Origin: Primorskyibacter sedentarius
Lineage (GTDB): Bacteria > Pseudomonadota > Alphaproteobacteria > Rhodobacterales > Rhodobacteraceae
NCBI RefSeq assembly: GCF_004342065.1
Contig: NZ_SLZU01000004.1
Coordinates: 1-64,000 of the forward strand
DNA length: 64,000 bases
Reading direction: 5' to 3'
Shown here: one piece after another, positions 9,058 to 21,062 of the stretch
Layout of the letters: the number at the start of each line of letters is the position of its first letter
Numbering within the stretch: position 1 is the first letter of the stretch
Translations under genes and position numbers: made by a program
Notes under the pieces: model-generated
Seen by the model: the letters and a program-made list of their open reading frames with translations, nothing else
Told to the model about the DNA's origin: nothing
Database searches by the model: none

Positions 9058-9242
9058 CAGCGAGTTTCCGCCAGTCTATGTGCAAGTTAGATGTCGAATA
9101 AAGCACAGGTCATTAAGGTACAATCAATGTCGCCATTCTGCCACAAATACCTATGCTGAAATAGAATCGTCTGGGCAATGCTGGTAGCCTACATAGATAA
9201 GACCGCCATTACAGGTCATGTATTCCAGACTCGGGTATTCAG
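9058..9242. promoter_or_regulatory. AT-rich divergent intergenic region between the exporter and mlaA
   Basis: These 185 bases between two divergently transcribed genes are clearly more AT-rich than their surroundings and must hold the promoters of both. I see no confident -35/-10 pair or operator palindrome. Confidence 0.5.
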
Positions 9243-10007
9243 GTGAAGCTTTCTAAGATCACTCCTTTCCTAGCCGTCATTGTAACTGCGGGCTGTTCGA
9301 CCCCGGGGCCGGGGGACGCGCCCGATGGCATCCACGACCCGTATGAAGCATCGAACCGTCGCGTGCATGCGTTCAACCAGACGGTTGATCGGCGCGTCTT
9401 CGGTGGTGGCGGCGAGCGGGCCGCACCGCGGCCCAACAGGTTTCGCGAGGGTGTGACGGAGAACATCTCCAACTTCTCGGATAACTTCGCGACCCCCGGT
9501 TACGTCGTCAATCAGGTTCTGCAGGGTGATCTTGGCGGGGCCACCGTCAACACGCTGCGTTTTGCGGTCAACTCCACGCTTGGTTTCGCAGGGCTGGCAG
9601 ATGTCGCAGCAGATCTGGGTGTGACAGGGTCAAAGACAGATTTCGGAGAAACTCTGCATGTCTGGGGCGCGCCGGAAGGGGCTTATCACGTCCTGCCAAT
9701 TCTCGGCCCCTCGACAGAGCGGGACACGGCAGGATCAGTGGTGGACCTCTTCACGAACCCTTTGGGCTATGTCCTTGACCCGCCCGAAAAATACTCCGGC
9801 ACAGCTGCAAAGCTGGTTTCCCGCGCCGCAAAACGCCGCCAATACGGCGACACGGTGGATTCCGTCCTGCATGACAGTGCCGACAGCTACGCGCAGACGC
9901 GGCTGATCTATCTTCAGAACCGCCGTTTCGAGCTGGGACAGGACGTGCCCGGTGACAATGTAGACCCCTATGAAGAACTCTACGGGAGTGCTGATGTCTC
10001 AGAGTGA
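9243..10007 (+). CDS. mlaA: MlaA/VacJ-family outer-membrane lipoprotein
   Basis: A 254-residue lipoprotein starting at GTG. The signal peptide ends in a lipobox-like VTAGC (Cys18). It is followed by the MlaA signature DPYEASNRRVHAFNQTVDRRVF and by DFGETLHVWGAPEGAYHVLPILGPSTERD, which matches the conserved DFGQTLGxWGxxxGPYLVLPxLGPS motif. MlaA sits in the outer membrane and removes mislocalised phospholipids from the outer leaflet for retrograde transport. It precedes and slightly overlaps mlaC, so the pair is an operon. The MlaFEDB complex is not encoded here. Confidence 0.95.
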   Translation: MKLSKITPFLAVIVTAGCSTPGPGDAPDGIHDPYEASNRRVHAFNQTVDRRVFGGGGERAAPRPNRFREGVTENISNFSDNFATPGYVVNQVLQGDLGGATVNTLRFAVNSTLGFAGLADVAADLGVTGSKTDFGETLHVWGAPEGAYHVLPILGPSTERDTAGSVVDLFTNPLGYVLDPPEKYSGTAAKLVSRAAKRRQYGDTVDSVLHDSADSYAQTRLIYLQNRRFELGQDVPGDNVDPYEELYGSADVSE

Positions 10008-10599
10008 ACGAATGACGCGCCGCAATCTGCTTGCGGGGATCGGCGCAGGGGCGGCCTTGCTGCCCATCCCTGCCTTCTCGCTGACGAATGCGGGGGCAAA
10101 GAAGCTGGTCGACAGCCTTGTGGCCGACATCAACCGTGTCATCGCTTCCGGCAAGTCCGAAGCCGCGATGATCCGCGAATTCGAACGCATCTTTGCGCGC
10201 TATGCAGACGTGCCGACAATCGCGCGCTACGCTTTGGGGGTGGATGCCCGGCGCGCCAGTGCCGCGCAGATCAACGCCTTCACGGCTGCGTTCAAAGGCT
10301 ATATTTCGCGGAAATACGGCAAGCGGTTCCGCGAATTCATCGGCGGCAAGATCGTGGTCGAACGGGTCTTCGTCGAAAAGACATATCACGTCGTGCGATC
10401 GACCGCCTATCTGCGCGGAGAGTCGCCGTTCATCATCGATTTCATGGTGTCGGACCGGTCCGGAAGGGATCTGTTCTTCAACACCAAGATCGAAGGGGTG
10501 AACATGCTGTTGACCGAGCGGACAGAGATCGGGGCGATGCTCGACCGGCGCCGTGGGGATATTGACGCGCTGATCGCGGACCTGCGCCGGGCCGGTTGA
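9994..10599 (+). CDS. mlaC: MlaC-family periplasmic phospholipid-binding protein
   Basis: A 201-residue protein of the MlaC/Ttg2D family, which ferries phospholipid between MlaA and the inner-membrane Mla complex. The start at MSQSERMTRRNLLAG overlaps the mlaA 3' end by 14 bases; it was preferred over an ATG 24 bases upstream because it gives a compact export signal. The N terminus has twin arginines (TRRNLLAGIGAGAALLPIPAF), suggesting Tat export rather than the Sec route used in E. coli. Conserved landmarks include FERIFARYADVPTIARYALG and FTAAFKGYISRKYGKRF. Confidence 0.92.
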   Translation: MSQSERMTRRNLLAGIGAGAALLPIPAFSLTNAGAKKLVDSLVADINRVIASGKSEAAMIREFERIFARYADVPTIARYALGVDARRASAAQINAFTAAFKGYISRKYGKRFREFIGGKIVVERVFVEKTYHVVRSTAYLRGESPFIIDFMVSDRSGRDLFFNTKIEGVNMLLTERTEIGAMLDRRRGDIDALIADLRRAG

Positions 10600-10676
10600 T
10601 CCGCGACGGGGCAGGGCCTGCGGGCGCTTGTCCGACAGGGCAGCTTTGCGCCAGCAGTTGCGCCGTTCCCGCATGA

Positions 10677-10703
10677 ATGGCGGGGGACGCCCCCCCCCGC
10701 CAT
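10677..10703. terminator. GC-rich hairpin between convergent mlaC and penicillin-binding protein genes
   Basis: A perfect 10-base stem (10677-10686 with 10694-10703) and 7-base loop lie between two convergent genes. There is no strong T run on either side. A bidirectional transcription stop is likely from position but not proven. Confidence 0.5.
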
Positions 10704-10741
10704 CTGATTGACAAGCACCCAAACCGCTTCGTGACTTCGGC

Positions 10742-13509
<2,768 letters not shown>

Positions 13510-13539
13510 GGGCCGCCCGAGACAGAGGGAAACGAATAA

Positions 13540-14865
13540 ATGAAGCTTCTGAAATCACTTGCCCCGGCTGCCGCGCTGATCGCGCTGCCCAGCCTTGGCC
13601 TCGCCCAGGAGGCGGTGGCCGAAGCGGCACCCGATATCAACCCATATATCTTTACCACGCTGCTGTTCCTTATTGGCGGTTTCCTGGTGTTCTGGATGGC
13701 AGCAGGGTTTGCCATGCTCGAAGCGGGCCTTGTGCGGTCCAAGAACGTCACGATGCAGCTGACCAAGAACATCGCGCTCTTTTCGATTGCGGCGATCATG
13801 TACTGGCTGGTCGGCTTCAACCTGATGTACCCCGGCGACAGCTGGACCATCGCGGGCTATGTCGGCATCCTGATTTCGCCCACCGCGCTGGAGCCTGTTG
13901 GCCTCGACGCATCGGCAGCGGCGCTTGACTATGCGTCGGTCGCTTCTGACTTCTTCTTCCAGCTGATGTTCTGCGCCACCACTGCGTCGATCGTTTCGGG
14001 CACTTTGGCCGAACGCATCAAGCTGTGGCCCTTCCTTGGTTTCGTTGTTGTCCTCACGGGCTTCATCTACCCGATCGAAGCATCCTGGCAGTGGGGCGGC
14101 GGCTGGCTGTCCGAAGCAGGCTTCTCTGACTTTGCTGGCTCCACACTCGTGCACGCAGCCGGTGGCTTTGCAGCCCTTGCAGGTGCGCTGATCCTTGGAC
14201 CGCGTATCGGCAAGTACAAAGACGGCCGCACCGTGCCGATGCCGGGTTCCAACCTTGCGCTCGCCACGCTGGGCACGTTCATCCTGTGGCTGGGTTGGTT
14301 CGGCTTCAACGGCGGCTCGCAGCTTGCAGCTGGCACCGTTGGTGACGTGACCGACATCAGCCGGATCTTCGCCAACACCAACATGGCGGCTGCCGCCGGT
14401 GCTGTTGCCGCGCTGATCCTGACGCAGGTGCTGTACAAGAAGCCCGACCTGACGATGACCCTGAACGGCGCGCTTGCCGGTCTGGTTTCGATCACCGCAG
14501 GCCCGCTTGATCCCACGCTCTTCGGTGCGCTCTGGATCGGTGCCATCGGTGGTATCATCGTGGTGTTCGCGGTTCCGATGCTCGACAAGATGAAAATCGA
14601 TGACGTGGTCGGCGCCATCCCTGTACACCTGCTTGCAGGTATCTGGGGCACAATGGCTGTTCCGTTCTACACCGAGGGCACGTCGTTTGGCGTACAGGCT
14701 CTGGGCGTCATCGCCATCGGTATCTTCGTCTTCGTTGTTTCGGCCGCGTTCTGGCTGATCTTCAAGGCAACCGTGGGTATCCGTGTCAGCGAGGAAGACG
14801 AGATCAACGGTCTCGACATGGCCGAGCTGGGCATGGAAGCCTATCCCGAATTCTCTAAGGGCTGA
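13540..14865 (+). CDS. amtB: ammonium transporter AmtB
   Basis: A 441-residue Amt/Rh-family channel. The N-terminal hydrophobic segment, ending near GLAQE, is probably a cleaved signal peptide, as in E. coli AmtB. Eleven further membrane helices are predicted. The pore histidines sit in STLVHAAGG and in AIPVHLLAGIWG, and the early helix carries WMAAGFAMLEAGLVRSKN. It moves ammonium across the inner membrane and is controlled by GlnK encoded just upstream. A strong terminator follows. Confidence 0.96.
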   Translation: MKLLKSLAPAAALIALPSLGLAQEAVAEAAPDINPYIFTTLLFLIGGFLVFWMAAGFAMLEAGLVRSKNVTMQLTKNIALFSIAAIMYWLVGFNLMYPGDSWTIAGYVGILISPTALEPVGLDASAAALDYASVASDFFFQLMFCATTASIVSGTLAERIKLWPFLGFVVVLTGFIYPIEASWQWGGGWLSEAGFSDFAGSTLVHAAGGFAALAGALILGPRIGKYKDGRTVPMPGSNLALATLGTFILWLGWFGFNGGSQLAAGTVGDVTDISRIFANTNMAAAAGAVAALILTQVLYKKPDLTMTLNGALAGLVSITAGPLDPTLFGALWIGAIGGIIVVFAVPMLDKMKIDDVVGAIPVHLLAGIWGTMAVPFYTEGTSFGVQALGVIAIGIFVFVVSAAFWLIFKATVGIRVSEEDEINGLDMAELGMEAYPEFSKG

Positions 14866-14898
14866 TCACTCCTCCCGATCAGTACCAGAGATCAACTG

Positions 14899-14925
14899 CC
14901 CGGGCGTTCGCGCCCGGGTTTTTCT
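14899..14925 (+). terminator. intrinsic terminator after amtB
   Basis: An 8-base GC stem, CCCGGGCG with CGCCCGGG around a TTCG tetraloop, is followed by TTTTTC. This is a classic Rho-independent terminator placed to end the glnK-amtB transcript. Confidence 0.92.
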
Positions 14926-14997
14926 TTATCCGCCGTTTGGCCGGAAGGCGCTGATCTGGCGTTTCAGAATCGCCGCACGCATGCTAAACCTAGTGGC

Positions 14998-16839
14998 ATG
15001 AATACGCACAGCCCCAATATCCGCCCTGTTATACGACAGCTTGATGAGGCCGCGATCAACCGTATCGCAGCGGGTGAAGTCGTGGAGCGGCCCGCCTCTG
15101 CCGTCAAGGAACTGGTCGAAAACGCCATTGATGCAGGGGCGCGGCGCATCGACATCGCGCATGCAGACGGCGGAAAGACCCTGATCCGTGTGGCGGATGA
15201 CGGGTGCGGGATGACTGCCGACGAATTGCCGCTGGCGCTGTCGCGTCATGCCACGTCCAAGATCGACGGCTCGGACCTTCTGGATATTCATTCCTTCGGG
15301 TTTCGGGGCGAGGCTTTGCCTTCGCTTGGTGCTGTCGGGCGCCTGACCATCACGAGCAGGGCCGAGGGCGCAGAAGCGGCCGAGATCGCTGTTTCGGGTG
15401 GAACCGTCGCCGGGGTAAAACCGGCAGCGCTTAATCGCGGTACGGTCGTCGCGTTGCAAGACCTGTTCTACGCAACGCCCGCACGGCTTAAATTCATGCG
15501 GTCCGACCGGGCAGAGGCGCAGGCCATCGGCGACGTGATCAAGCGGCTGGCCATGGCAGAGCCGTCCGTCGGCTTCACCTTGCGCGATGTGACCGGCGGC
15601 GGCGACCGCGTGACCTTTCGCGCCGATCCGCAAAGTGGTGATCTGTTCGACGCCCTGCGCGGTCGACTGGGGCAGGTCATGGGGCGCGAGTTCATCGAAA
15701 ACGCCCTTGCCGTGGATGCAGAGCGGGAGGGCTTTCGCCTGACAGGCTATGCCGCACTGCCGACTTACTCGCGCGGGTCTTCCGTCGCCCAGTATCTCTT
15801 CGTCAACGGCCGCCCCGTCCGCGACAAGCTGTTGATCGGGGCACTTCGCGGCGCCTATCAGGATTTCCTCAGTCGCGACCGTCATCCGGCCGCCGCACTG
15901 TTCATCGATTGCGACCCGCATAAGGTGGACGTCAATGTGCATCCCGCAAAGTCAGAGGTACGGTTTCGCGATCCCGGTCTGGTGCGTGGATTGATCGTAT
16001 CCGCCCTGCGCCACGCGCTTGCCGAGGCCGGGCATCGCGCCTCCACTACGGTGGCGGGGGCGACGCTGGGCGCGATGCGGCCCGAACAAACCCAACCCCG
16101 CGTCTACCAGATGGACCGGCCCAGCCCGGGCGCGCGCGCGGCGGCCTACCAGGCACAGGCGCCCGGATTTGCCGAGCTCCGCGACAGCTGGTCGGCACGG
16201 GTGGAAGCGATTGTCGAACCGGACGCAGAGCCGGACCACCCCGCCCAACCGGTGGAGGCCTTGCCTCTTGGCGCGGCGCGCGGGCAGGTCCACGAAAACT
16301 ACATCATCGCACAGACGGCCGATGGCATGGTCATCGTCGATCAGCACGCGGCGCATGAACGGCTGGTTTATGAAAAGCTGAAACGCCAGATGGCCGAAAA
16401 CGGCGTGGCCGCCCAGGCGCTGCTGATCCCCGAGGTGGTGGATCTGTCCCCGGATGACGCCGCACGGCTGCTGGCCGTGGCAGACGACCTGAGCCGCATG
16501 GGCCTGACGCTGGAGCCGTTTGGCGGCGGGGCGGTGGCGGTGCGCGAGACACCCGCAATCCTTGGCGAGGTCAATGCAAAGGCCCTGATCCTCGACATCC
16601 TTGACGAGCTGTTCGATCAGGGCTCCAGCGCGTTGGTGCAGGAAAAGATCGAAGCAATCCTGTCCCGCGTGGCATGCCACGGATCTATCCGGTCCGGCCG
16701 CCGGATGCGCGGCGAAGAGATGAACGCACTGCTGCGCGAAATGGAGGCGACCCCGCATTCCGGCCAGTGCAACCATGGCCGCCCGACCTATGTCGAATTG
16801 AAACTGGCCGATATAGAGCGGCTGTTCGGGCGCACATGA
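14998..16839 (+). CDS. mutL: DNA mismatch repair protein MutL
   Basis: A 613-residue MutL. The N-terminal GHKL ATPase has [27 protein letters not shown] (catalytic Glu), DDGCGM and [12 protein letters not shown] Pro-rich linker spans about 355-430. The C-terminal dimerisation domain carries the endonuclease motif [12 protein letters not shown], fitting DQHA(x)2E(x)4E, and [11 protein letters not shown], so this MutL probably has nicking activity, as expected in bacteria lacking MutH. It coordinates strand removal after MutS recognises a mismatch. Its stop overlaps the rmuC start. Confidence 0.96.
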   Translation: MNTHSPNIRPVIRQLDEAAINRIAAGEVVERPASAVKELVENAIDAGARRIDIAHADGGKTLIRVADDGCGMTADELPLALSRHATSKIDGSDLLDIHSFGFRGEALPSLGAVGRLTITSRAEGAEAAEIAVSGGTVAGVKPAALNRGTVVALQDLFYATPARLKFMRSDRAEAQAIGDVIKRLAMAEPSVGFTLRDVTGGGDRVTFRADPQSGDLFDALRGRLGQVMGREFIENALAVDAEREGFRLTGYAALPTYSRGSSVAQYLFVNGRPVRDKLLIGALRGAYQDFLSRDRHPAAALFIDCDPHKVDVNVHPAKSEVRFRDPGLVRGLIVSALRHALAEAGHRASTTVAGATLGAMRPEQTQPRVYQMDRPSPGARAAAYQAQAPGFAELRDSWSARVEAIVEPDAEPDHPAQPVEALPLGAARGQVHENYIIAQTADGMVIVDQHAAHERLVYEKLKRQMAENGVAAQALLIPEVVDLSPDDAARLLAVADDLSRMGLTLEPFGGGAVAVRETPAILGEVNAKALILDILDELFDQGSSALVQEKIEAILSRVACHGSIRSGRRMRGEEMNALLREMEATPHSGQCNHGRPTYVELKLADIERLFGRT

Positions 16840-18008
16840 TCACGCTGAACGGGCAAAGCTATAGCCTGAATGATCCCGTTGTTCTGGCCGTCTTGGTTGG
16901 CGCGGTGGTGCTGCTGCTTATCCTGTTCATGCTTGTTGTGACCATGCGGGCGGCAGGCCGGTCGGCGCGTATGGCGCAACCTTTGGCCATGCAGCTTACC
17001 CAGCTTGGTGGCCGTGTGCAGGCGCTGGGCGACGGGCAGGAACGGCTGGCTGGCGGGTTGCACCATGTGTCCGAAGCGCAGGCGACGCAGCAAACCAAGA
17101 TGTTGCAACTCATGGAACAGCGGCTGACCCACGTGCAGGAGCGGATGAACGAAAACCTGCACGGCTCTGCCCGGCGTACCGCGCAGAGCCTGGGTGATCT
17201 GCAACAGCGGCTTTCGGTGATCGACAAGGCGCAGGAAAACATCACCAAACTGTCGGGGGATGTGCTGTCTTTGCAGGACATCCTGTCGAACAAGCAGACC
17301 CGCGGCGCCTTTGGTGAAATCCAGCTGAATGACATCGTCAGCAAGGCGTTGCCGTCCGACAGCTATAGCCTGCAATCGACCCTGTCCAACGGCCGTCGGG
17401 TGGATTGCCTGATCCATCTGCCCAACCCGCCGGGACCGATCTGCGTCGACAGCAAGTTCCCGCTGGAGGCTTACGAAGCGCTTCGGCGGGCCGAGACGAA
17501 GGACCAACTGGCCCGTGCTGCCCAATCCCTCCGCCTTTCGGTGCGCAAGCACATCCGCGACATCTCGGAACGCTATATCATCGAGGGCGAGACCGCTGAC
17601 GGGGCACTGATGTTCCTGCCCTCAGAAGCTGTCTATGCCGAACTGCACGCGAATTTCCCGGAACTGGTGCGCGCGGGGTTCGATGCGCGCGTCTGGATCG
17701 TGTCCCCCACGACCTGCATGGCAACGCTGAACACTATGCGTGCGATTCTCAAGGACGCCCGAATGCGGGAACAGGCCGGCGCGATCCGCAGGGAGTTGGG
17801 GCTGCTCTTCTCTGATGTTGAACGTCTGGGCACGCGCGTCGAGAATTTGGACCGTCATTTCAGCCAGGCATCGAAAGATATTTCCGAAATAAAAATTAGC
17901 GCGGACAAGGCGGGTCGTCGCGCGCGTCGGCTGGACAACTTCGATTTCGAAGAGCTCTCCGGCGACGCGATCGAACAAAGCGTCGGAAGCCCGGCGCTTT
18001 CGGACTGA
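16836..18008 (+). CDS. rmuC: DNA recombination protein RmuC
   Basis: A 390-residue protein with an N-terminal membrane helix (about residues 12-35), a coiled-coil region (about 45-140) and the RmuC nuclease-like domain ([12 protein letters not shown], then [12 protein letters not shown], and [12 protein letters not shown]). RmuC restrains inversions at short inverted repeats in E. coli, but its exact activity is not settled. The ATG at 16836 overlaps the mutL stop (ATGA), pointing to translational coupling of two DNA-maintenance genes. A much longer upstream frame is only the shadow of mutL. Confidence 0.93.
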   Translation: MITLNGQSYSLNDPVVLAVLVGAVVLLLILFMLVVTMRAAGRSARMAQPLAMQLTQLGGRVQALGDGQERLAGGLHHVSEAQATQQTKMLQLMEQRLTHVQERMNENLHGSARRTAQSLGDLQQRLSVIDKAQENITKLSGDVLSLQDILSNKQTRGAFGEIQLNDIVSKALPSDSYSLQSTLSNGRRVDCLIHLPNPPGPICVDSKFPLEAYEALRRAETKDQLARAAQSLRLSVRKHIRDISERYIIEGETADGALMFLPSEAVYAELHANFPELVRAGFDARVWIVSPTTCMATLNTMRAILKDARMREQAGAIRRELGLLFSDVERLGTRVENLDRHFSQASKDISEIKISADKAGRRARRLDNFDFEELSGDAIEQSVGSPALSD

Positions 18009-18377
18009 TCTGCCGGGCAGGGCAGCGCGCCGCCCAATGGACCTTCTAAGCCTTTGGTGCGGGTTGCAAATTGCCAATCTGCATTTCTTAGGTTGACGAA
18101 GCTGCGTTCTATGTCACCTTTCAGGGTAGTGCATGGGAGGCGGAATGATTTCTTCTAACGCAACGACGGCGCCGAACGCGAAATGTTTAATGTTAAACAT
18201 TAAGCCATGCGTCTGGCGCAAAGAGGTTATGCGCTCAGCCGCCTACATCAGTTGCGACCCCTGTGCTACTCGCTCCACAACCTTGACCCGACGGAAGAAC
18301 GCGCCGCGCGGGGAATTGATTTAAAGTTAAACGAAAACGCCGGTGACGTTGACACCGGGACCTAGGGAAGAGGATGC
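18009..18377 (+). promoter_or_regulatory. 369-base leader/promoter region of the pyruvate dehydrogenase operon
   Basis: The stretch lies between rmuC and aceE and is AT-rich between about 18165 and 18335. It contains the 20-base palindrome described separately, a related half-site (GTTAAAC at 18326-18332), a short GGTG...CACC hairpin near 18342-18356, and a ribosome-binding site (GAAGAGG) before aceE. A 63-codon ORF at 18133-18324 has no ribosome-binding site and unconvincing composition, so I do not call it. Confidence 0.6.
18182..18201. promoter_or_regulatory. 20-base palindrome upstream of aceE, candidate operator
   Basis: The sequence is AATGTTTAA, TG, TTAAACATT: a perfect 9-base inverted repeat with a 2-base spacer in an otherwise GC-rich genome. 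Its symmetry and site 177 bases before aceE suggest binding of a dimeric regulator. It does not resemble the E. coli PdhR site. Confidence 0.55.
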
Positions 18378-21035
18378 ATGACCGACCATCAGCAAGACAT
18401 CGATCCGATTGAAAGCCAGGAATGGCAGGATGCGATAGAGGATGTAATTCAGCGCGACGGTGCAGACCGTGCGCATTATCTTTTGGACAAGGCCGTAAGC
18501 CAGGCGCGTGCCGCCGGCGCGATGCTGCCATTTTCGTCAACCACGCCTTACCAGAACACGATCGGCGTGGACGACGAACTGGGGATCCCCGGCGATCAGG
18601 AGATGGAGTGGCGCATCCGCACGATCAACCGCTGGAACGCCATGGCGACAGTTGTGCGCCGCAACAAGGAAAGCAGTGAATATGGCGGGCATATCGCCAG
18701 CTTCGCGTCCTCGGCGGTCATGTATGATGTGGGCCTTAACCACTTCTGGCGCGCCAAATCTGCGATCCACGGCGGCGACCTGGTGTTCTTTCAGGGCCAC
18801 GTGATCCCCGGCATCTACGCACGCAGCTTCATGGAAGGCCGCATCACCGAAGAGCAGCTGGAAAACTTCCGCTCTGAAGTGAATGGCAAGGGCCTTGCCT
18901 CTTACCCGCACCCGTGGCTGATGCCCGATTACTGGCAGTTCCCGACCGTCAGCATGGGGCTTGGCCCGCTGATGGCGATCTACCAGGCGCGGTTCATGAA
19001 ATACATGCACAACCGTGGTCATATCGATATGGCCGACCGCAAGGTCTGGTGCTTCCTTGGCGATGGCGAGATGGACGAGCCGGAATCGCTTGGTGCGATC
19101 AGCCTTGCCGCCCGCGAAGGGTTGGACAACCTGATCTTCGTCGTGAACTGCAACCTGCAGCGGCTTGACGGTCCTGTGCGCGGCAACGGCAAGATCGTGC
19201 AGGAGCTTGAAGGCAACTTCCGCGGGTCCGGCTGGAACGTGATCAAGCTGCTTTGGGGCAAAGGCTGGGACGAGCTGCTGGAGAAAGACACGACCGGCCG
19301 TCTGCGTCAGCTGATGGATGAAACCGTTGACGGCGACTACCAGACCTTCAAGTCCAAGGACGGCGCCTATATCCGCAAGCATTTCTTCGGCAAATACCCT
19401 GAAACTGCTGCGCTGGTCGAAGATTGGACCGACGAGCAGATCTGGTCACTCCGCCGCGGCGGGCACGAGCCGCAGAAGGTCTATACCGCCTTCAAACGCG
19501 CGACCGAGACCAAGGGCCAGCCGACCTGCCTGCTGGTCAAGACGATCAAGGGCTACGGGATGGGCACGGCCGGCGAAGGCCAGAACACCACCCACCAGCA
19601 AAAGAAAATGGCCGAGGATCAGCTTCGTGCCTTCCGCGACCGCTTCAAGATCCCGGTATCGGACGAAGACCTGCCCAAGGCGCCGTTTGTCAGCCTGAAC
19701 AACGCGCAAAAAGCCTATCTGGCAGAACGCCGAAAAGAGCTTGGCGGTGAATTTCCCAAGCGTCACTGGCGCGATGTGCCAAGCCTGGAAATCCCGCCGC
19801 TCGACAAGTTCAAGGCGCAGTTGGAAAGCACGGGCGACCGCGAAATCTCGACCACGATGGCGTTTGTGCGGATCCTGACCACGCTGCTGCGGGACAAGAA
19901 AATCGGCAAGCAGGTCGTGCCTATCGTGCCTGACGAGTCGCGCACCTTCGGCATGGAGGGCCTGTTCCGGTCCGTGGGCATCTACAACCCGCTGGGGCAG
20001 AACTACACCCCGCAAGATGCCGACCAGATGATGTATTACAAGGAATCCAAGGACGGCCAGGTGCTTCAGGAAGGCATCAACGAGGCCGGTGCCATGGCGG
20101 ACTGGATCGCGGCGGCTACCGCTTATTCCAACCACGGCGTTCCGATGATCCCGTTCTACATCTACTACTCGATGTTCGGGTTCCAGCGGATCGGGGATCT
20201 GGCATGGGCGGCGGGCGACAGCCGTGCACGTGGCTTCATGCTGGGCGGCACGGCCGGGCGGACCACGCTGAACGGCGAGGGTTTGCAGCACGAGGATGGC
20301 CACAGCCATATTCTTGCAGGCACGATCCCCAACTGCATCAGCTATGACCCGACCTTCAGCTACGAGGTTGCCGTCATTGTCCAGCACGGGTTGAAGCGGA
20401 TGTATCAGGATCAGGAGGACGTTTATTTCTACCTGACGCTGATGAACGAGAACTACCAGCATCCCGAAATGCCGATGGGTGTCGAAGAGGGCATCATCAA
20501 GGGCCTTTACCGGATGAAGAAAACCGCGCGTCCGGGCAAGAAGCATGTCAATCTTCTGGGCTCTGGCACGATCCTCATTCAGGCGCTGAAAGCGGCCGAG
20601 ATGCTGAAGGAAGACTTCGGCGTGACCTCGGACATCTGGTCGGCCACCAGCCTCAACGAACTGGCACGCGATTGTCAGGACGTCAGCCGCTGGAACCGTC
20701 TGAACCCGCTGTCTGAACCCAAGCGGGCCTATGCCGCCGAGGTTCTGGAAGGGGCCAAGGGGCCGATCATTGCAGCCACCGACTATATGAAGAACTACGC
20801 CGAGCAGATCCGCGCCTGCGTGTCGAACCGGTTCACGGTTCTGGGTACGGACGGTTTCGGGCGGTCGGACAGCCGCGTGAACCTGCGGCGCTTCTTCGAG
20901 GTGGACGCAAATCACATCGCCGCCGCTGCCATGGTGGATCTTTTCCGCGAGGGTGCCGTGTCCGAGAAGGACCTGAAAGCCGCGCTGAGCAAATATGACA
21001 TCGACGGCGAAAAGCCGAACCCGCGCCTTGTGTGA
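18378..21035 (+). CDS. aceE: pyruvate dehydrogenase E1 component, homodimeric AceE type
   Basis: An 885-residue thiamine-diphosphate enzyme that decarboxylates pyruvate and passes the acetyl group to the E2 lipoyl arm. It has the AceE N terminus (DPIESQEWQDAIEDVI), HASFASSA-like HIASFASSAVMYDVGLNHFWR, and the ThDP motif GDGEMDEPE...NLIFVVNCN. C-terminal transketolase-like motifs include DESRTFGMEGLFRSVGIYNP and GLQHEDGHSH. It starts a three-gene operon with aceF and lpdA. Many alphaproteobacteria instead use the two-subunit PdhA/PdhB E1, so the homodimeric form is worth noting. Confidence 0.97.
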   Translation: MTDHQQDIDPIESQEWQDAIEDVIQRDGADRAHYLLDKAVSQARAAGAMLPFSSTTPYQNTIGVDDELGIPGDQEMEWRIRTINRWNAMATVVRRNKESSEYGGHIASFASSAVMYDVGLNHFWRAKSAIHGGDLVFFQGHVIPGIYARSFMEGRITEEQLENFRSEVNGKGLASYPHPWLMPDYWQFPTVSMGLGPLMAIYQARFMKYMHNRGHIDMADRKVWCFLGDGEMDEPESLGAISLAAREGLDNLIFVVNCNLQRLDGPVRGNGKIVQELEGNFRGSGWNVIKLLWGKGWDELLEKDTTGRLRQLMDETVDGDYQTFKSKDGAYIRKHFFGKYPETAALVEDWTDEQIWSLRRGGHEPQKVYTAFKRATETKGQPTCLLVKTIKGYGMGTAGEGQNTTHQQKKMAEDQLRAFRDRFKIPVSDEDLPKAPFVSLNNAQKAYLAERRKELGGEFPKRHWRDVPSLEIPPLDKFKAQLESTGDREISTTMAFVRILTTLLRDKKIGKQVVPIVPDESRTFGMEGLFRSVGIYNPLGQNYTPQDADQMMYYKESKDGQVLQEGINEAGAMADWIAAATAYSNHGVPMIPFYIYYSMFGFQRIGDLAWAAGDSRARGFMLGGTAGRTTLNGEGLQHEDGHSHILAGTIPNCISYDPTFSYEVAVIVQHGLKRMYQDQEDVYFYLTLMNENYQHPEMPMGVEEGIIKGLYRMKKTARPGKKHVNLLGSGTILIQALKAAEMLKEDFGVTSDIWSATSLNELARDCQDVSRWNRLNPLSEPKRAYAAEVLEGAKGPIIAATDYMKNYAEQIRACVSNRFTVLGTDGFGRSDSRVNLRRFFEVDANHIAAAAMVDLFREGAVSEKDLKAALSKYDIDGEKPNPRLV

Positions 21036-21062
21036 CCGGCGGGACGAGAGGAGACAAGAAAT

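Noticed and set aside
18133-18324. 63-codon ORF upstream of aceE
   Set aside because: No ribosome-binding site, and the reading runs through the palindrome. Better explained as leader DNA.
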